Assembly (NCBI GenBank): GCA_900771975.1
Contig: CAAGPV010000024.1
Span: 12,205 to 76,204 of the forward strand
Length of the DNA stretch: 64,000 nucleotides
Reading direction: 5' to 3'
Source of the DNA: an uncultured Prevotella sp.
GTDB taxonomy: Bacteria; Bacteroidota; Bacteroidia; Bacteroidales; Bacteroidaceae
Shown one piece after another: positions 32,632 to 41,363 of the stretch. The first letter of the stretch is position 1. Every line of letters begins with the position of its first letter. The notes beneath the pieces are model-generated. The model saw only the letters and a program-made list of their open reading frames with translations. It had not been told where the DNA came from and did not search any database. The position numbers and the translations under genes are program-made.

Positions 32632-33972
32632 TTAATAAGCAGAAACACCTGCATTACCTCTCGTATGACCAGAGTTGAGCAATCCATCATAATGACGCAT
32701 CATCAAATGAGATTCAATTTGCTGTAAAGTGTCGATGACAACACCCACCAAAATCAGCAATGATGTTCCACCAAAGAATTGACCAAAAGCATCTTGAACA
32801 TGGAGAAGGCCTGCAAGAGCTGGCATAATAGCAATAAAGGCGATAAACAAAGAACCCGGTAGAGTTATACGAGACATAACTGTGTCTATATAATCTGCGG
32901 TATCTTTACCTGGCTTAACACCAGGAATAAAGCCATTGTTACGCTTCATATCTTCAGCCATCTGCGTTGGATTAAGAGTTATTGCAGTATAAAAATAAGT
33001 AAAAGCAATTACAAGAATAACATATACCACATTATACAACAAACTCTTTGTATCCATCAAAGACTGTAATACAGGGCTCGAATTATTAGTTGAATACTGA
33101 ACGATAGCCAATGGAATAAACATCAATGCTTGTGCAAAGATAATAGGCATCACATTAGCTGCAAAAAGTTTCAACGGAATATATTGGCGAGCACCGCCAT
33201 ATTGCTTATTTCCAACAATTCGTTTAGCATACTGCACAGGAACTTGGCGTGTACCTTGAGTTAAAAGTATAGATGCACAAACTACTGCATAGAGGATAAT
33301 GATTTCGATAATGAACATTACCAAACCACCACCTGAGATAGCAGTAAACCGGCTACTTGCTTCCTGGAAGAAAGCCTGTGGCAATCGAGCTATGATACCA
33401 ATCATAATGATTAAGGAGATACCATTGCCGACACCCTTGTCTGTTATGCGCTCACCAAGCCACAAGATGAACATAGAACCTGCTGCCAAAATAAGCGTAG
33501 CAGGAATCATAAATGCAGTCCAACTAATGCCCGTTGCGAGGGCACCAGCTGCTTGCATTTTAAGATTAATAAGGTAAGAAGGAGCTTGAAATACCAAGAT
33601 AAATACTGTCAAGATTCTCGTATACCAATTAATCTTCTTATGTCCACTCTCACCTTCACGTTGTAACTTTTGGAAATAAGGAACAGCAACGGCAAGAAGC
33701 TGCATAACAATAGAAGCCGAGATGTAAGGCATTATACCCAACGCAAAAATAGACGCATTGGAAAATGCTCCACCGGAGAACATGTCCAAAAGTGACATAA
33801 GGCCACCTTGGGTCTGCTTCTGTAAAGTATCCAACATGCCCGGATTGATACCTGGAAGTACCACAAACGAGCCAAAACGGTAGATTGCCGTAAACAGAAG
33901 AGTAATGAGGAGGCGCTGACGCAGATCCTCAATCTTCCAACAGTTCTTCAGTGTCTCTATGAACTTTTTCAT
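32632..33972 (-). CDS. secY: Protein translocase subunit SecY
   Basis: A 446-residue inner-membrane channel subunit with ten hydrophobic helices. MKKFIETLKNCWKIEDLRQR opens it; the plug and helix 2 region is QGGLMSLLDMFSGGAFSNAS, and the conserved cytosolic loop region FTYFYTAITLNPTQMAEDMK and GFIPGVKPGKDTADYID are present. 4 bp after rplO, as in the standard spc operon. Confidence 0.98.
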   Translation of the reverse strand: MKKFIETLKNCWKIEDLRQRLLITLLFTAIYRFGSFVVLPGINPGMLDTLQKQTQGGLMSLLDMFSGGAFSNASIFALGIMPYISASIVMQLLAVAVPYFQKLQREGESGHKKINWYTRILTVFILVFQAPSYLINLKMQAAGALATGISWTAFMIPATLILAAGSMFILWLGERITDKGVGNGISLIIMIGIIARLPQAFFQEASSRFTAISGGGLVMFIIEIIILYAVVCASILLTQGTRQVPVQYAKRIVGNKQYGGARQYIPLKLFAANVMPIIFAQALMFIPLAIVQYSTNNSSPVLQSLMDTKSLLYNVVYVILVIAFTYFYTAITLNPTQMAEDMKRNNGFIPGVKPGKDTADYIDTVMSRITLPGSLFIAFIAIMPALAGLLHVQDAFGQFFGGTSLLILVGVVIDTLQQIESHLMMRHYDGLLNSGHTRGNAGVSAY

Positions 33973-33976
33973 TTAT

Positions 33977-34423
33977 TTAGATTATAGTTGCGTTACCACC
34001 AACTGCTTTAATTGCTTCCTCAGCAGTTTTAGAGAATGCATTTGCTTCTACTTCAAGCTTTGCTTTCAATTCGCCATTACCGAGAACCTTTACAAGTTCT
34101 TTACCATTGGTGAGACCAGCATCTTTCAATTCTGCAACACCGATTTTGGTAAGGTTTTTGCTTTCAGCAAGTGTCTGAAGAGTAGACAAGTTAACAGCAA
34201 AATACTCTTTGTGGTTAATATTTTTAAAACCAGCTTTAGGAACACGACGCTGCAAAGGCATCTGACCACCTTCAAAACCGATCTTTCTCTTATAACCAGA
34301 ACGAGCCTTTGCACCCTTGTGACCACGAGTAGAAGTACCACCGAGTCCAGAACCTGGACCACGACCGATACGACGTGAAGAATGAGTTGAGCCCGCAGCC
34401 GGTTTCAAATTATTTAATTTCAT
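33977..34423 (-). CDS. rplO: Ribosomal protein L15
   Basis: A 148-residue L15, a late assembly protein of the 50S subunit. It opens MKLNNLKPAAGSTHSSRRIG with the glycine/arginine-rich extension GRGPGSGLGGTSTRGHKG that threads into 23S rRNA. It lies between rpmD and secY. Confidence 0.98.
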   Translation of the reverse strand: MKLNNLKPAAGSTHSSRRIGRGPGSGLGGTSTRGHKGAKARSGYKRKIGFEGGQMPLQRRVPKAGFKNINHKEYFAVNLSTLQTLAESKNLTKIGVAELKDAGLTNGKELVKVLGNGELKAKLEVEANAFSKTAEEAIKAVGGNATII

Positions 34424-34446
34424 AATTGTTACTTCTAAAAGATTAA

Positions 34447-34623
34447 TTATTCAACTATTGATACCAGGTGACTAACCTTTCGGATCATTCCACGGTTGCT
34501 TGGAGTGTCTTCAACTTCAACAACCTGAGAGATTTTGTGAAGACCCAAAGAAAGCAGTGTATTCTTTTGGTCTTTAGGAGCGTTAATACGACTCTTAATC
34601 TGCTTGATTTTAATTGTTGCCAT
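34447..34623 (-). CDS. rpmD: Ribosomal protein L30
   Basis: A 58-residue L30. It reads MATIKIKQIKSRINAPKDQ, then TLLSLGLHKISQVVEVEDT and a C-terminus NRGMIRKVSHLVSIVE, matching the short bacterial L30 fold. It sits between rpsE and rplO in standard spc order. Confidence 0.96.
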   Translation of the reverse strand: MATIKIKQIKSRINAPKDQKNTLLSLGLHKISQVVEVEDTPSNRGMIRKVSHLVSIVE

Positions 34624-34639
34624 TTAGATATCTCCTTGA

Positions 34640-35152
34640 TTAACCGTTAAAAACTTTATCCATTGCAATACCACGTTCGCCAGCTATCTGATAAGCATCA
34701 CGCATTTGGCTCAATGCAGCGATAGTAGCTTTTACGAGGTTATGAGGGTTAGAAGAGCCCTTAGACTTTGCTATCACATCTGTTACGCCAGCACTTTCCA
34801 AAACGGCACGCATAGCACCACCGGCCTTAAGACCAGTACCAGCAGCTGCAGGTTTGATAAGTACATGTGCACCACCGAAACGAGTTTCGATTTCATGAGG
34901 AACTGTACCTTTAAGTATAGGTACCTTAACCAAATTCTTCTTAGCGGAATCTGTACCTTTTTGGATAGCAGCGGTAACTTCACCGGCTTTACCGAGGCCC
35001 CAGCCTATTACGCCTTTACCGTCACCAACAACGACGATAGCAGCGAATGTGAAAGTACGACCACCCTTTGTAACTTTAGTTACGCGGTTGATAGCAACCA
35101 AACGGTCTTTCAGTTCTACATCACTATTTACTTTTACTCTATTCATTGCCAT
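34640..35152 (-). CDS. rpsE: Ribosomal protein S5
   Basis: A 170-residue S5 that shapes the decoding fidelity region. The double-stranded RNA-binding domain is at about 10-75 (LKDRLVAINRVTKVTKGGR, VVGDGKGVIGWGLGKA). The fidelity loop after TKGGRTF shows no unusual change. 6 bp after rplR. Confidence 0.98.
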   Translation of the reverse strand: MAMNRVKVNSDVELKDRLVAINRVTKVTKGGRTFTFAAIVVVGDGKGVIGWGLGKAGEVTAAIQKGTDSAKKNLVKVPILKGTVPHEIETRFGGAHVLIKPAAAGTGLKAGGAMRAVLESAGVTDVIAKSKGSSNPHNLVKATIAALSQMRDAYQIAGERGIAMDKVFNG

Positions 35153-35158
35153 AATCGT

Positions 35159-35503
35159 TTAAAAATTAAGTCCACCTTCACGTGCAGCATCAGCAAGTGC
35201 TTTAACACGTCCATGATACAAATAACCGTTACGGTCGAATACTACTTTTTCAACACCAGCAGCTTTTGCTTTTTCAGCAACAAGAGCTCCTACTTTAGAA
35301 GCCTGCTCAGACTTAGGAAGTTTTTCCAAGCCTAAAGATGATGCAGAAGCCAAAGTTTTGCCAGTGAGGTCATTAATCACCTGAGCATAGATTTGCTTGT
35401 TACTGCGGAAAACGCTCAAACGAGGACGCTCAGCAGTTCCGTTCACACTCTTACGAATTCTGAACTTTATCTTAAGTCTTCTTTGTTCTTTCTTTGTTGT
35501 CAT
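35159..35503 (-). CDS. rplR: Ribosomal protein L18
   Basis: A 114-residue 5S rRNA-binding protein. It opens MTTKKEQRRLKIKFRIRK and ends KALADAAREGGLNF; RLSVFRSNKQIYAQVI is diagnostic. The frame extends 70 codons upstream through the rplF 3' end, but 35503 is the family start. Confidence 0.97.
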   Translation of the reverse strand: MTTKKEQRRLKIKFRIRKSVNGTAERPRLSVFRSNKQIYAQVINDLTGKTLASASSLGLEKLPKSEQASKVGALVAEKAKAAGVEKVVFDRNGYLYHGRVKALADAAREGGLNF

Positions 35504-35525
35504 GATTGTTATGATTATAAAGTTA

Positions 35526-36092
35526 TTACTTAGCAGCAGCTGTCTTACCAGACTTTCTGCGAATAACCTCGCCTTTGAACAATATACCCTTACCCTTATA
35601 AGGTTCTGGCATACGGAAAGAACGTATCTTAGCACAGATGAGACCCAGCAACTGCTTGTCACAAGACTCAAGGGTGATAATTGGGTTCTGGTTACGCTCA
35701 CTCTTAGTTTCAACCTTTACTTCTTTAGGAAGCTGGATAAAGATAGGGTGTGTATAACCCAAAGAGAACTCAATCAAGTTGCCTTGATTAGAAACACGAT
35801 AACCGACACCTACAAGTTCCATTGTCTTGGAATAACCTTGACTTACACCAACAACCATATTGTTTACCAAAGAACGGTAAAGGCCATGGAAGGCATGTTT
35901 TTGCTTGTAGTTTACAGGGCTATTTTCATCGATATCAAATGTAACAGTACCATCTTCAACTTTAACGATGATAGAAGGGTCTACCTTTTGTGAAAGTTCG
36001 CCCTTAGGTCCTTTTACAGAAACGACATGGTCGTTCAAAGAAACTGTAACACCAGCAGGAATACTAATTGGTAATTTTCCTATTCTTGACAT
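35526..36092 (-). CDS. rplF: Ribosomal protein L6
   Basis: A 188-residue L6 near the factor-binding site of the 50S subunit. MSRIGKLPISIPAGVTV opens it; the second domain carries the conserved GYTHPIFIQLPK and the C-terminal MPEPYKGKGILFKGE. Start 36092 is preferred over an ATG ten codons upstream within the rpsH 3' end. Confidence 0.98.
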   Translation of the reverse strand: MSRIGKLPISIPAGVTVSLNDHVVSVKGPKGELSQKVDPSIIVKVEDGTVTFDIDENSPVNYKQKHAFHGLYRSLVNNMVVGVSQGYSKTMELVGVGYRVSNQGNLIEFSLGYTHPIFIQLPKEVKVETKSERNQNPIITLESCDKQLLGLICAKIRSFRMPEPYKGKGILFKGEVIRRKSGKTAAAK

Positions 36093-36106
36093 ATTCAATC
36101 CTCCAA

Positions 36107-36502
36107 TTAATAAACATAGCAAAGAACCTCACCACCGATTTTCTCAGCAGCTGCTTCCTTGTTTGTCATTACACCTTTAGAAGTGGAAATGATAGCAATT
36201 CCAAGTCCGTTAATAACTCTCGGCATGTCTTTATAACCAGTATACTGGCGAAGACCTGGTGTAGAAACGCGCTTCAATTTCTTAATTGCATTGCGTTTGG
36301 TTACAGGATCGTACTTCAAAGCTACTTTGATAGTACCTTGAGGACCATCTTCGATGAACTTATAGTTCAAGATGTAACCCTTTTCGAAGAGAATCTTAGT
36401 AATAGATTTCTTCAAGTTAGACGCAGGAACTTCAACAACACGGTGATGAGCCATGATTGCGTTTCTGAGTCTTGTCAGATAATCTGCTATTGGATCTGTC
36501 AT
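36107..36502 (-). CDS. rpsH: Ribosomal protein S8
   Basis: A 131-residue 16S rRNA-binding protein and, in E. coli, the repressor of the spc operon. It opens MTDPIADYLTRLRNAIMAHH; the C-terminal RNA-binding segment GIAIISTSKGVMTNKEA is typical. Confidence 0.98.
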   Translation of the reverse strand: MTDPIADYLTRLRNAIMAHHRVVEVPASNLKKSITKILFEKGYILNYKFIEDGPQGTIKVALKYDPVTKRNAIKKLKRVSTPGLRQYTGYKDMPRVINGLGIAIISTSKGVMTNKEAAAEKIGGEVLCYVY

Positions 36503-36570
36503 AATATAAAAAATTTAATTAATCGGGACTCCCCCGACAATATTAAAAAACAATCTGTATTTCTCGTTGA

Positions 36571-36873
36571 TTACCAGCTTGCCTTCTTCACTCCAGGAAT
36601 CAAACCAGCTGAAGCCATCTCACGGAATTGAATACGGGAAAGTCCGAATTGGCGCATATAACCTTTTGGACGACCTGTAATTTTGCAACGGTTGTGAAGA
36701 CGGATAGGGTTTGCATTCTTTGGGATAGCCTGGAGCTTACGAGCTGCCTCGTAAGCTTCAGCTGGATCGTTAGACGTTGCGATAATCTTCTTCAAAGCTG
36801 CGCGTTTTTCAGCATAGCGAGCAACAAGCTTTGCACGCTTAACTTCGCGGGCTTTCATTGATTCTTTTGCCAT
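36571..36873 (-). CDS. rpsN: Ribosomal protein S14, zinc-free long form
   Basis: A 100-residue S14. MAKESMKAREVKRAKLVARY opens it and the end reads REMASAGLIPGVKKASW. A single cysteine in HNRCKITGRP shows the zinc-free C-minus form, which is about 40 residues longer than the zinc-binding form. 5 bp after rplE. Confidence 0.98.
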   Translation of the reverse strand: MAKESMKAREVKRAKLVARYAEKRAALKKIIATSNDPAEAYEAARKLQAIPKNANPIRLHNRCKITGRPKGYMRQFGLSRIQFREMASAGLIPGVKKASW

Positions 36874-36878
36874 ATCTC

Positions 36879-37433
36879 TTAATCGTTTTTAGCATTTTTG
36901 AAAGGAAGACCAAACGCTTTCAGAAGAGCATAACCTTCTTCATCTGTATTAGCAGAAGTAACGAAAGTGATGTTCATACCCTGAATACGATCTACTTGGT
37001 CAATATTGATTTCAGGGAAAATAATCTGCTCAGTAACACCGAGAGTATAATTTCCACGGCCATCAAACTTACTGTCGATACCTTTAAAGTCACGGATACG
37101 AGGAAGAGCAACACGAACGAGTTTCTCGAGGAACTCATACATACGCTCACGACGCAATGTTACCATAACACCAATAGGCATCTTCTTACGAAGTTTGAAG
37201 TTAGCAATATCTTTCTTAGAATAAGTTGCAACAGCTTTCTGACCAGTGATAGAAGTAAGTTCATTGATAGCAACATCAACAATCTTCTTGTCCTGAGTAG
37301 CGTCGCCAAGACCTTGATTGATAACTATCTTCTTCAAGACAGGAACCTGCATAACAGAAGAATAGTTAAACTGCTTGAACAAAGCAGGAGCAATTTGCTC
37401 CTTGTATTGTTTCTTTAACTGTGCTGTATCCAT
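36879..37433 (-). CDS. rplE: Ribosomal protein L5
   Basis: A 184-residue 5S rRNA-binding protein at the top of the 50S subunit. VLKKIVINQGLGDATQDKK, KKDIANFKLRKKMPIGVMVTL and DFKGIDSKFDGRGNYTLGV are diagnostic. Its ATG shares one base with the rplX stop (TAATG), so the two are translationally coupled. Confidence 0.98.
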   Translation of the reverse strand: MDTAQLKKQYKEQIAPALFKQFNYSSVMQVPVLKKIVINQGLGDATQDKKIVDVAINELTSITGQKAVATYSKKDIANFKLRKKMPIGVMVTLRRERMYEFLEKLVRVALPRIRDFKGIDSKFDGRGNYTLGVTEQIIFPEINIDQVDRIQGMNITFVTSANTDEEGYALLKAFGLPFKNAKND

Positions 37434-37750
37434 TATTTAATTTCCTCCCCTGACTTTTTAGCAATACGGGTAACAGTTTTACCTTCACGCTTAATGGCGA
37501 TACGGGTAGCCTTGCCACTCTTTGGATCTACCAAGTTTACATTAGAGATATGAATAGGAGCCTCTTGCTTTACGATACCTCCTTGAGGGTTCTTAGCAGA
37601 AGGCTTAGTGCTCTTAGAGACAATATTGACGCCTTCAACGAGAACGCGTTCCTTGTCGGTGAGCACCTTCAGCACTTTCCCAGATTTGCCCTTGTCTTTA
37701 CCGGCAAGAACAATAACCTGGTCGTCTTTCTTAATATGAAATTTTGCCAT
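37433..37750 (-). CDS. rplX: Ribosomal protein L24
   Basis: A 105-residue assembly-initiator protein with a KOW motif near the start (KKDDQVIVLAGKDKGKSGKV). The middle INIVSKSTKPSAKNPQGGIV-like segment and PIHISNVNLVDP are typical. It overlaps rplE by one base. Confidence 0.98.
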   Translation of the reverse strand: MAKFHIKKDDQVIVLAGKDKGKSGKVLKVLTDKERVLVEGVNIVSKSTKPSAKNPQGGIVKQEAPIHISNVNLVDPKSGKATRIAIKREGKTVTRIAKKSGEEIK

Positions 37751-37769
37751 TTCTGTTTCCTTTTAATAA

Positions 37770-38135
37770 TTAAAGAACCTCAGGTGCCAAAGAAACGACT
37801 TTCATATTTACTGCGCGAAGCTCACGAGCAACGGGACCGAAGATACGGCTACCACGGATCTCGCCAGCGTTGTTCAGCAACACACAAGCGTTATCGTCAA
37901 AGCGGATGTAAGAGCCGTCAGCCCGACGAATTTCTTTCTTTGTGCGAACAATCAAAGCCTTTGATACTGCACCCTTTTTCAATTCACTTGATGGGATGAC
38001 GTTCTGTACAGCAACTACGATAACGTCACCTACACTTGCATAGCGGCGACCGGTACCACCGAGCACGCGAATACACTTAGCCTCGCGAGCGCCACTGTTG
38101 TCACATACTGTAAGTCTTGATTCTGCTTGTATCAT
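37770..38135 (-). CDS. rplN: Ribosomal protein L14
   Basis: A 121-residue protein at the subunit interface. It opens MIQAESRLTVCDNSGAREAK; IRVLGGTGRRYASVGDVIVV and RIFGPVARELR are diagnostic. 2 bp after rpsQ. Confidence 0.98.
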   Translation of the reverse strand: MIQAESRLTVCDNSGAREAKCIRVLGGTGRRYASVGDVIVVAVQNVIPSSELKKGAVSKALIVRTKKEIRRADGSYIRFDDNACVLLNNAGEIRGSRIFGPVARELRAVNMKVVSLAPEVL

Positions 38136-38137
38136 AA

Positions 38138-38395
38138 TTACTTAGCTTTTTCTACAATTTGAACTAATCTCCATCGCTTTGTCTTAGACAATGGACGAGT
38201 TTCCATAATCTGCACTGTATCACCTACGTTAGCTTCGTTTTTCTCGTCATGAGCGTGATATTTCTTTGTGTGCAGCACGAACTTACCATAAATAGGGTGT
38301 TTCTCTTTAAACTTAGAAGCAATAACAATGGTTTTATCCATTTTGTTGCTGATAACGACACCCTGTCTTACTTTTCTTAAATTTCTTGTTTCCAT
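38138..38395 (-). CDS. rpsQ: Ribosomal protein S17
   Basis: An 85-residue OB-fold protein of the 30S body. METRNLRKVRQGVVISNKMD and KHPIYGKFVLHTKKYHAHDE are diagnostic, with METRPLSKTKRWRL near the end. ATG 38404, three codons upstream, is 2 bp from the rpmC stop and is an equally good ribosome start; 38395 follows relatives. Confidence 0.96.
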   Translation of the reverse strand: METRNLRKVRQGVVISNKMDKTIVIASKFKEKHPIYGKFVLHTKKYHAHDEKNEANVGDTVQIMETRPLSKTKRWRLVQIVEKAK

Positions 38396-38406
38396 CTGGA
38401 CCATTG

Positions 38407-38601
38407 TTATTTATTAAGTTCTCTCTCACGAAGTTCTGTCTTCAAACGTGCAATATCACGACGAGCAGACTTAATCAACGATGGATTCTCGAGGGGAGTT
38501 ACCTGATGATTCAACTTCATTTGAGCTAAAGCTGCCTCAGCGTTTTCTATCTTCTCTACCAAGTCTTTGGTTTCGAGACTTTTTACTTCTTTCGTCTTCA
38601 T
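38407..38601 (-). CDS. rpmC: Ribosomal protein L29
   Basis: A 64-residue two-helix protein near the peptide exit tunnel. It opens MKTKEVKSLETKDLVEKIEN; LNHQVTPLENPSLIKSARRD and the end RLKTELRERELNK are typical. 5 bp after rplP. Confidence 0.97.
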   Translation of the reverse strand: MKTKEVKSLETKDLVEKIENAEAALAQMKLNHQVTPLENPSLIKSARRDIARLKTELRERELNK

Positions 38602-38606
38602 CTTAA

Positions 38607-39035
38607 TTAAGCGTTTTTATCGAAATCACGTCTTACAACAAACTTAGTTTTAACGGGAAGTTTCTGAGCTGCGAGACGGAGAGCCTCTTTAGCAATATCG
38701 AAACTTACACCTTCTACTTCAAAGAGGATACGTCCTGGAGTAACCGGTGCCACCCATCCAGCGGGATCACCTTTACCTTTACCCATACGGACATCGGCAG
38801 GCTTGCGGGTGATTGGTTTATCCGGGAAGATACGAATCCAGACCTGACCTTGACGGTTCATGTAACGGTTTACTGCTACACGAGCGGCCTCTATCTGTCG
38901 GCTATCGATCCATTTTGGTTCAAGCGTCTTGATACCAAAAGAGCCGAAAGCCAATTGTGTACCTCTTTGGGCGTTGCCTTTATTGCCACGTCCATCTTGA
39001 GGTCTTCTATATTTTACTCTTTTAGGCTGTAACAT
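38607..39035 (-). CDS. rplP: Ribosomal protein L16
   Basis: A 142-residue protein that positions the A-site tRNA. It opens MLQPKRVKYRRPQDGRGNKG; KPADVRMGKGKGDPAGWVA and the end VRRDFDKNA fit the family. 15 bp after rpsC. Confidence 0.98.
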   Translation of the reverse strand: MLQPKRVKYRRPQDGRGNKGNAQRGTQLAFGSFGIKTLEPKWIDSRQIEAARVAVNRYMNRQGQVWIRIFPDKPITRKPADVRMGKGKGDPAGWVAPVTPGRILFEVEGVSFDIAKEALRLAAQKLPVKTKFVVRRDFDKNA

Positions 39036-39050
39036 GATAGCTTCTTACTT

Positions 39051-39779
39051 TTAACGGTTATTGTTTCTTCTGCGATTACCTCTTCCAGAACGGCCGCCGT
39101 TATTAGGACGACCAGAATTCTTCTCTTGGGCGAAGTTTGGCGCGAGATCAACCTTATTATAGACTTCACCACGGCAAATCCAAACCTTAATACCCAGAAG
39201 ACCAACCTTGGTAAGGGCTTCAGTCTGGCAGTAATCGATGTCTGCACGGAATGTGTGGAGGGGAGTGCGGCCCTCTTTAAACATTTCCTTACGTGCCATT
39301 TCAGCACCATTCAGACGACCAGTGATTTGAACTTTAACACCCTCAGCACCTGCACGCATTGTGTTAGCAATTGCCATCTTGATAGCGCGACGGTAAGCAA
39401 TCTTACCCTCTACCTGGCGAGCGATGTTATTACCAACGATGTTTGCATCGAGATCGGGTTTCTTAACTTCGAAGATGTTAATCTGAATTTCCTTCTTAAA
39501 GAGGTTTTTCAACTCTTCTTTAAGTTTGTCAACATCTTGACCACCTTTACCAATGACAATACCCGGACGGGCTGTACAAATAGTAATGGTGACGAGTTTC
39601 AACGTACGTTCAATGACGATACGAGAGACGAAGGCCTTCTCTAAACGTTTGTTTAGATACTGGCGGATTTTCTGATCCTCTACGAGGTTATCACCGAAAT
39701 CCTTGCCACCGAACCAATTTGAGTCCCAACCGCGAATAATACCTAAGCGATTGCTTATTGGATTAACTTTTTGTCCCAT
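39051..39779 (-). CDS. rpsC: Ribosomal protein S3
   Basis: A 242-residue mRNA-entry protein with the N-terminal segment MGQKVNPISNRLGIIRGW, a KH domain (ARPGIVIGKGGQDVDKLKEE) and the S3 C-terminal domain (RRAIKMAIANTMRAGAEGVK). The last 30 residues form a Gly/Asn/Arg-rich tail of low complexity beyond the normal end. Confidence 0.98.
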   Translation of the reverse strand: MGQKVNPISNRLGIIRGWDSNWFGGKDFGDNLVEDQKIRQYLNKRLEKAFVSRIVIERTLKLVTITICTARPGIVIGKGGQDVDKLKEELKNLFKKEIQINIFEVKKPDLDANIVGNNIARQVEGKIAYRRAIKMAIANTMRAGAEGVKVQITGRLNGAEMARKEMFKEGRTPLHTFRADIDYCQTEALTKVGLLGIKVWICRGEVYNKVDLAPNFAQEKNSGRPNNGGRSGRGNRRRNNNR

Positions 39780-39787
39780 TCTACTTA

Positions 39788-40204
39788 TTATTTATCATCA
39801 TTGTTAACGTCAGCAGGCTTTGCATCTACAAAGAGTGTGACATGGTTAGAACGTTTGCGAATTCTGTAGCCACGGCCCTGAGGTGCAGGACGCATGCGCT
39901 TCATTGTAACACCTTCGTCAACGAAGATTTTTGAGATATAAAGTTCACCGTCTTCAGCTTTGCGGTCATTTTTAGCTTCCCAGTTAGCGATAGCCGAACG
40001 AAGAAGTTTCTCAACGTTTTCAGCGGCAGCTTTCTTAGAGAAGCGTAGCACACCCAAGGCGCGGTTTACTTCCATACCACGAACCATGTCTACAACGTAG
40101 CGCATCTTGCGTGGAGAAGAAGGGCAGCCATTGAGCTTTGCGAAATACTGGCCTTTCAAGGCTTCTTTACGAGCCTCAGCCTTTATATGTTTTCTTGCTC
40201 CCAT
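39788..40204 (-). CDS. rplV: Ribosomal protein L22
   Basis: A 138-residue exit-tunnel protein. The core SPRKMRYVVDMVRGMEVNRA and the beta-hairpin loop ending MKRMRPAPQGRGYRIRKRSN (the macrolide-sensitive tip) are intact. 8 bp after the rpsC start on the other side and 34 bp from rpsS. Confidence 0.98.
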   Translation of the reverse strand: MGARKHIKAEARKEALKGQYFAKLNGCPSSPRKMRYVVDMVRGMEVNRALGVLRFSKKAAAENVEKLLRSAIANWEAKNDRKAEDGELYISKIFVDEGVTMKRMRPAPQGRGYRIRKRSNHVTLFVDAKPADVNNDDK

Positions 40205-40238
40205 TGTATTTTTCTTTAACTAAATGGTTATGACCTGC

Positions 40239-40505
40239 TTACTTTCTGTTGCCAGAGTGTCCACCGAAACGACGAGTAGGAGAAAACTCACCGAGCTTGT
40301 GACCTACCATGTTTTCAGTGATGTAAACAGGGATAAATTTGTTTCCGTTATGAACTGCAACAGTGTGACCCACGAAATCGGGGGAAATCATTGATGCTCT
40401 GGCCCATGTCTTAACGACATTCTTTTTGCCGCTCTCATTCATTGCGAGAATTTTCTTCTCAAGAGACACGTTGATATATGGACCTTTTTTTAATGAACGA
40501 CTCAT
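40239..40505 (-). CDS. rpsS: Ribosomal protein S19
   Basis: An 88-residue 30S head protein. MSRSLKKGPYINVSLEKKIL and the end KLGEFSPTRRFGGHSGNRK are diagnostic. Confidence 0.98.
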   Translation of the reverse strand: MSRSLKKGPYINVSLEKKILAMNESGKKNVVKTWARASMISPDFVGHTVAVHNGNKFIPVYITENMVGHKLGEFSPTRRFGGHSGNRK

Positions 40506-40528
40506 AATTTACTCTTAAATTAACTTGT

Positions 40529-41356
40529 TTACTTCTTGTTAGCTCTTTCAATAATATACTTGTTTGAAAGCTTCTTGGGTGCACGTGTCTTGAGACCCTT
40601 AGCATACAAGCCCTTACGAGAGCGTGGATGTCCACCAGACTGGCGACCTTCACCACCACCCATCGGGTGATCAACAGGGTTCATTACTACACCACGGTTG
40701 TGTGGACGACGGCCCAACCAACGAGAGCGACCAGCCTTACCAGACTGTTCCAATGCATGGTCGGAGTTGCCAACACTACCAACAGTTGCCTTACAAGCCG
40801 AAAGAATCTGACGAGTTTCGCCTGAAGGGAGCTTAATAACACAATAACTGCCTTCACGAGAAGTCAATTGAGCAAAATTACCAGCCGAACGAACGAGCAA
40901 CGCACCCTGACCTGGACGCAATTCAATGTTATGAATTACAGTACCTACAGGAATGTTTGCCAATGGAAGGGCATTACCTACTTCAGGTGCTGCCTCAGCA
41001 CCTGACATCAGTTTTGCACCAACTTGCAGTCCATTAGGAGCAATAATGTAACGTTTTTCACCATCTGCGTAAAACAACAAAGCAATACGAGCCGAACGGT
41101 TCGGATCGTATTCTATTGTCTTAACTACAGCAGGAACACCATCTTTCTCTCGCTTGAAGTCGATAGCACGATACTTCTTCTTATGACCTCCGCCAATGTA
41201 GCGAACTGTCATCTTACCGGTGTTGTTTCGACCACCAGTAGAACGCTTACCGTAAACGAGAGACTTCTCTGGCACGGATGCAGTAATATCCTCGAACGTG
41301 CCAATAACTTTGTGTCTTTGTCCCGGAGTTACCGGTTTAAATTTACGTACTGCCAT
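40529..41356 (-). CDS. rplB: Ribosomal protein L2
   Basis: A 275-residue protein essential for peptidyl transfer. Features include GRNNTGKMTVRYIGGGHKKK, the OB-fold middle, and the conserved NPVDHPMGGGEGR with the catalytic-centre histidine near 230. Confidence 0.98.
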   Translation of the reverse strand: MAVRKFKPVTPGQRHKVIGTFEDITASVPEKSLVYGKRSTGGRNNTGKMTVRYIGGGHKKKYRAIDFKREKDGVPAVVKTIEYDPNRSARIALLFYADGEKRYIIAPNGLQVGAKLMSGAEAAPEVGNALPLANIPVGTVIHNIELRPGQGALLVRSAGNFAQLTSREGSYCVIKLPSGETRQILSACKATVGSVGNSDHALEQSGKAGRSRWLGRRPHNRGVVMNPVDHPMGGGEGRQSGGHPRSRKGLYAKGLKTRAPKKLSNKYIIERANKK

Positions 41357-41363
41357 TTTTTAT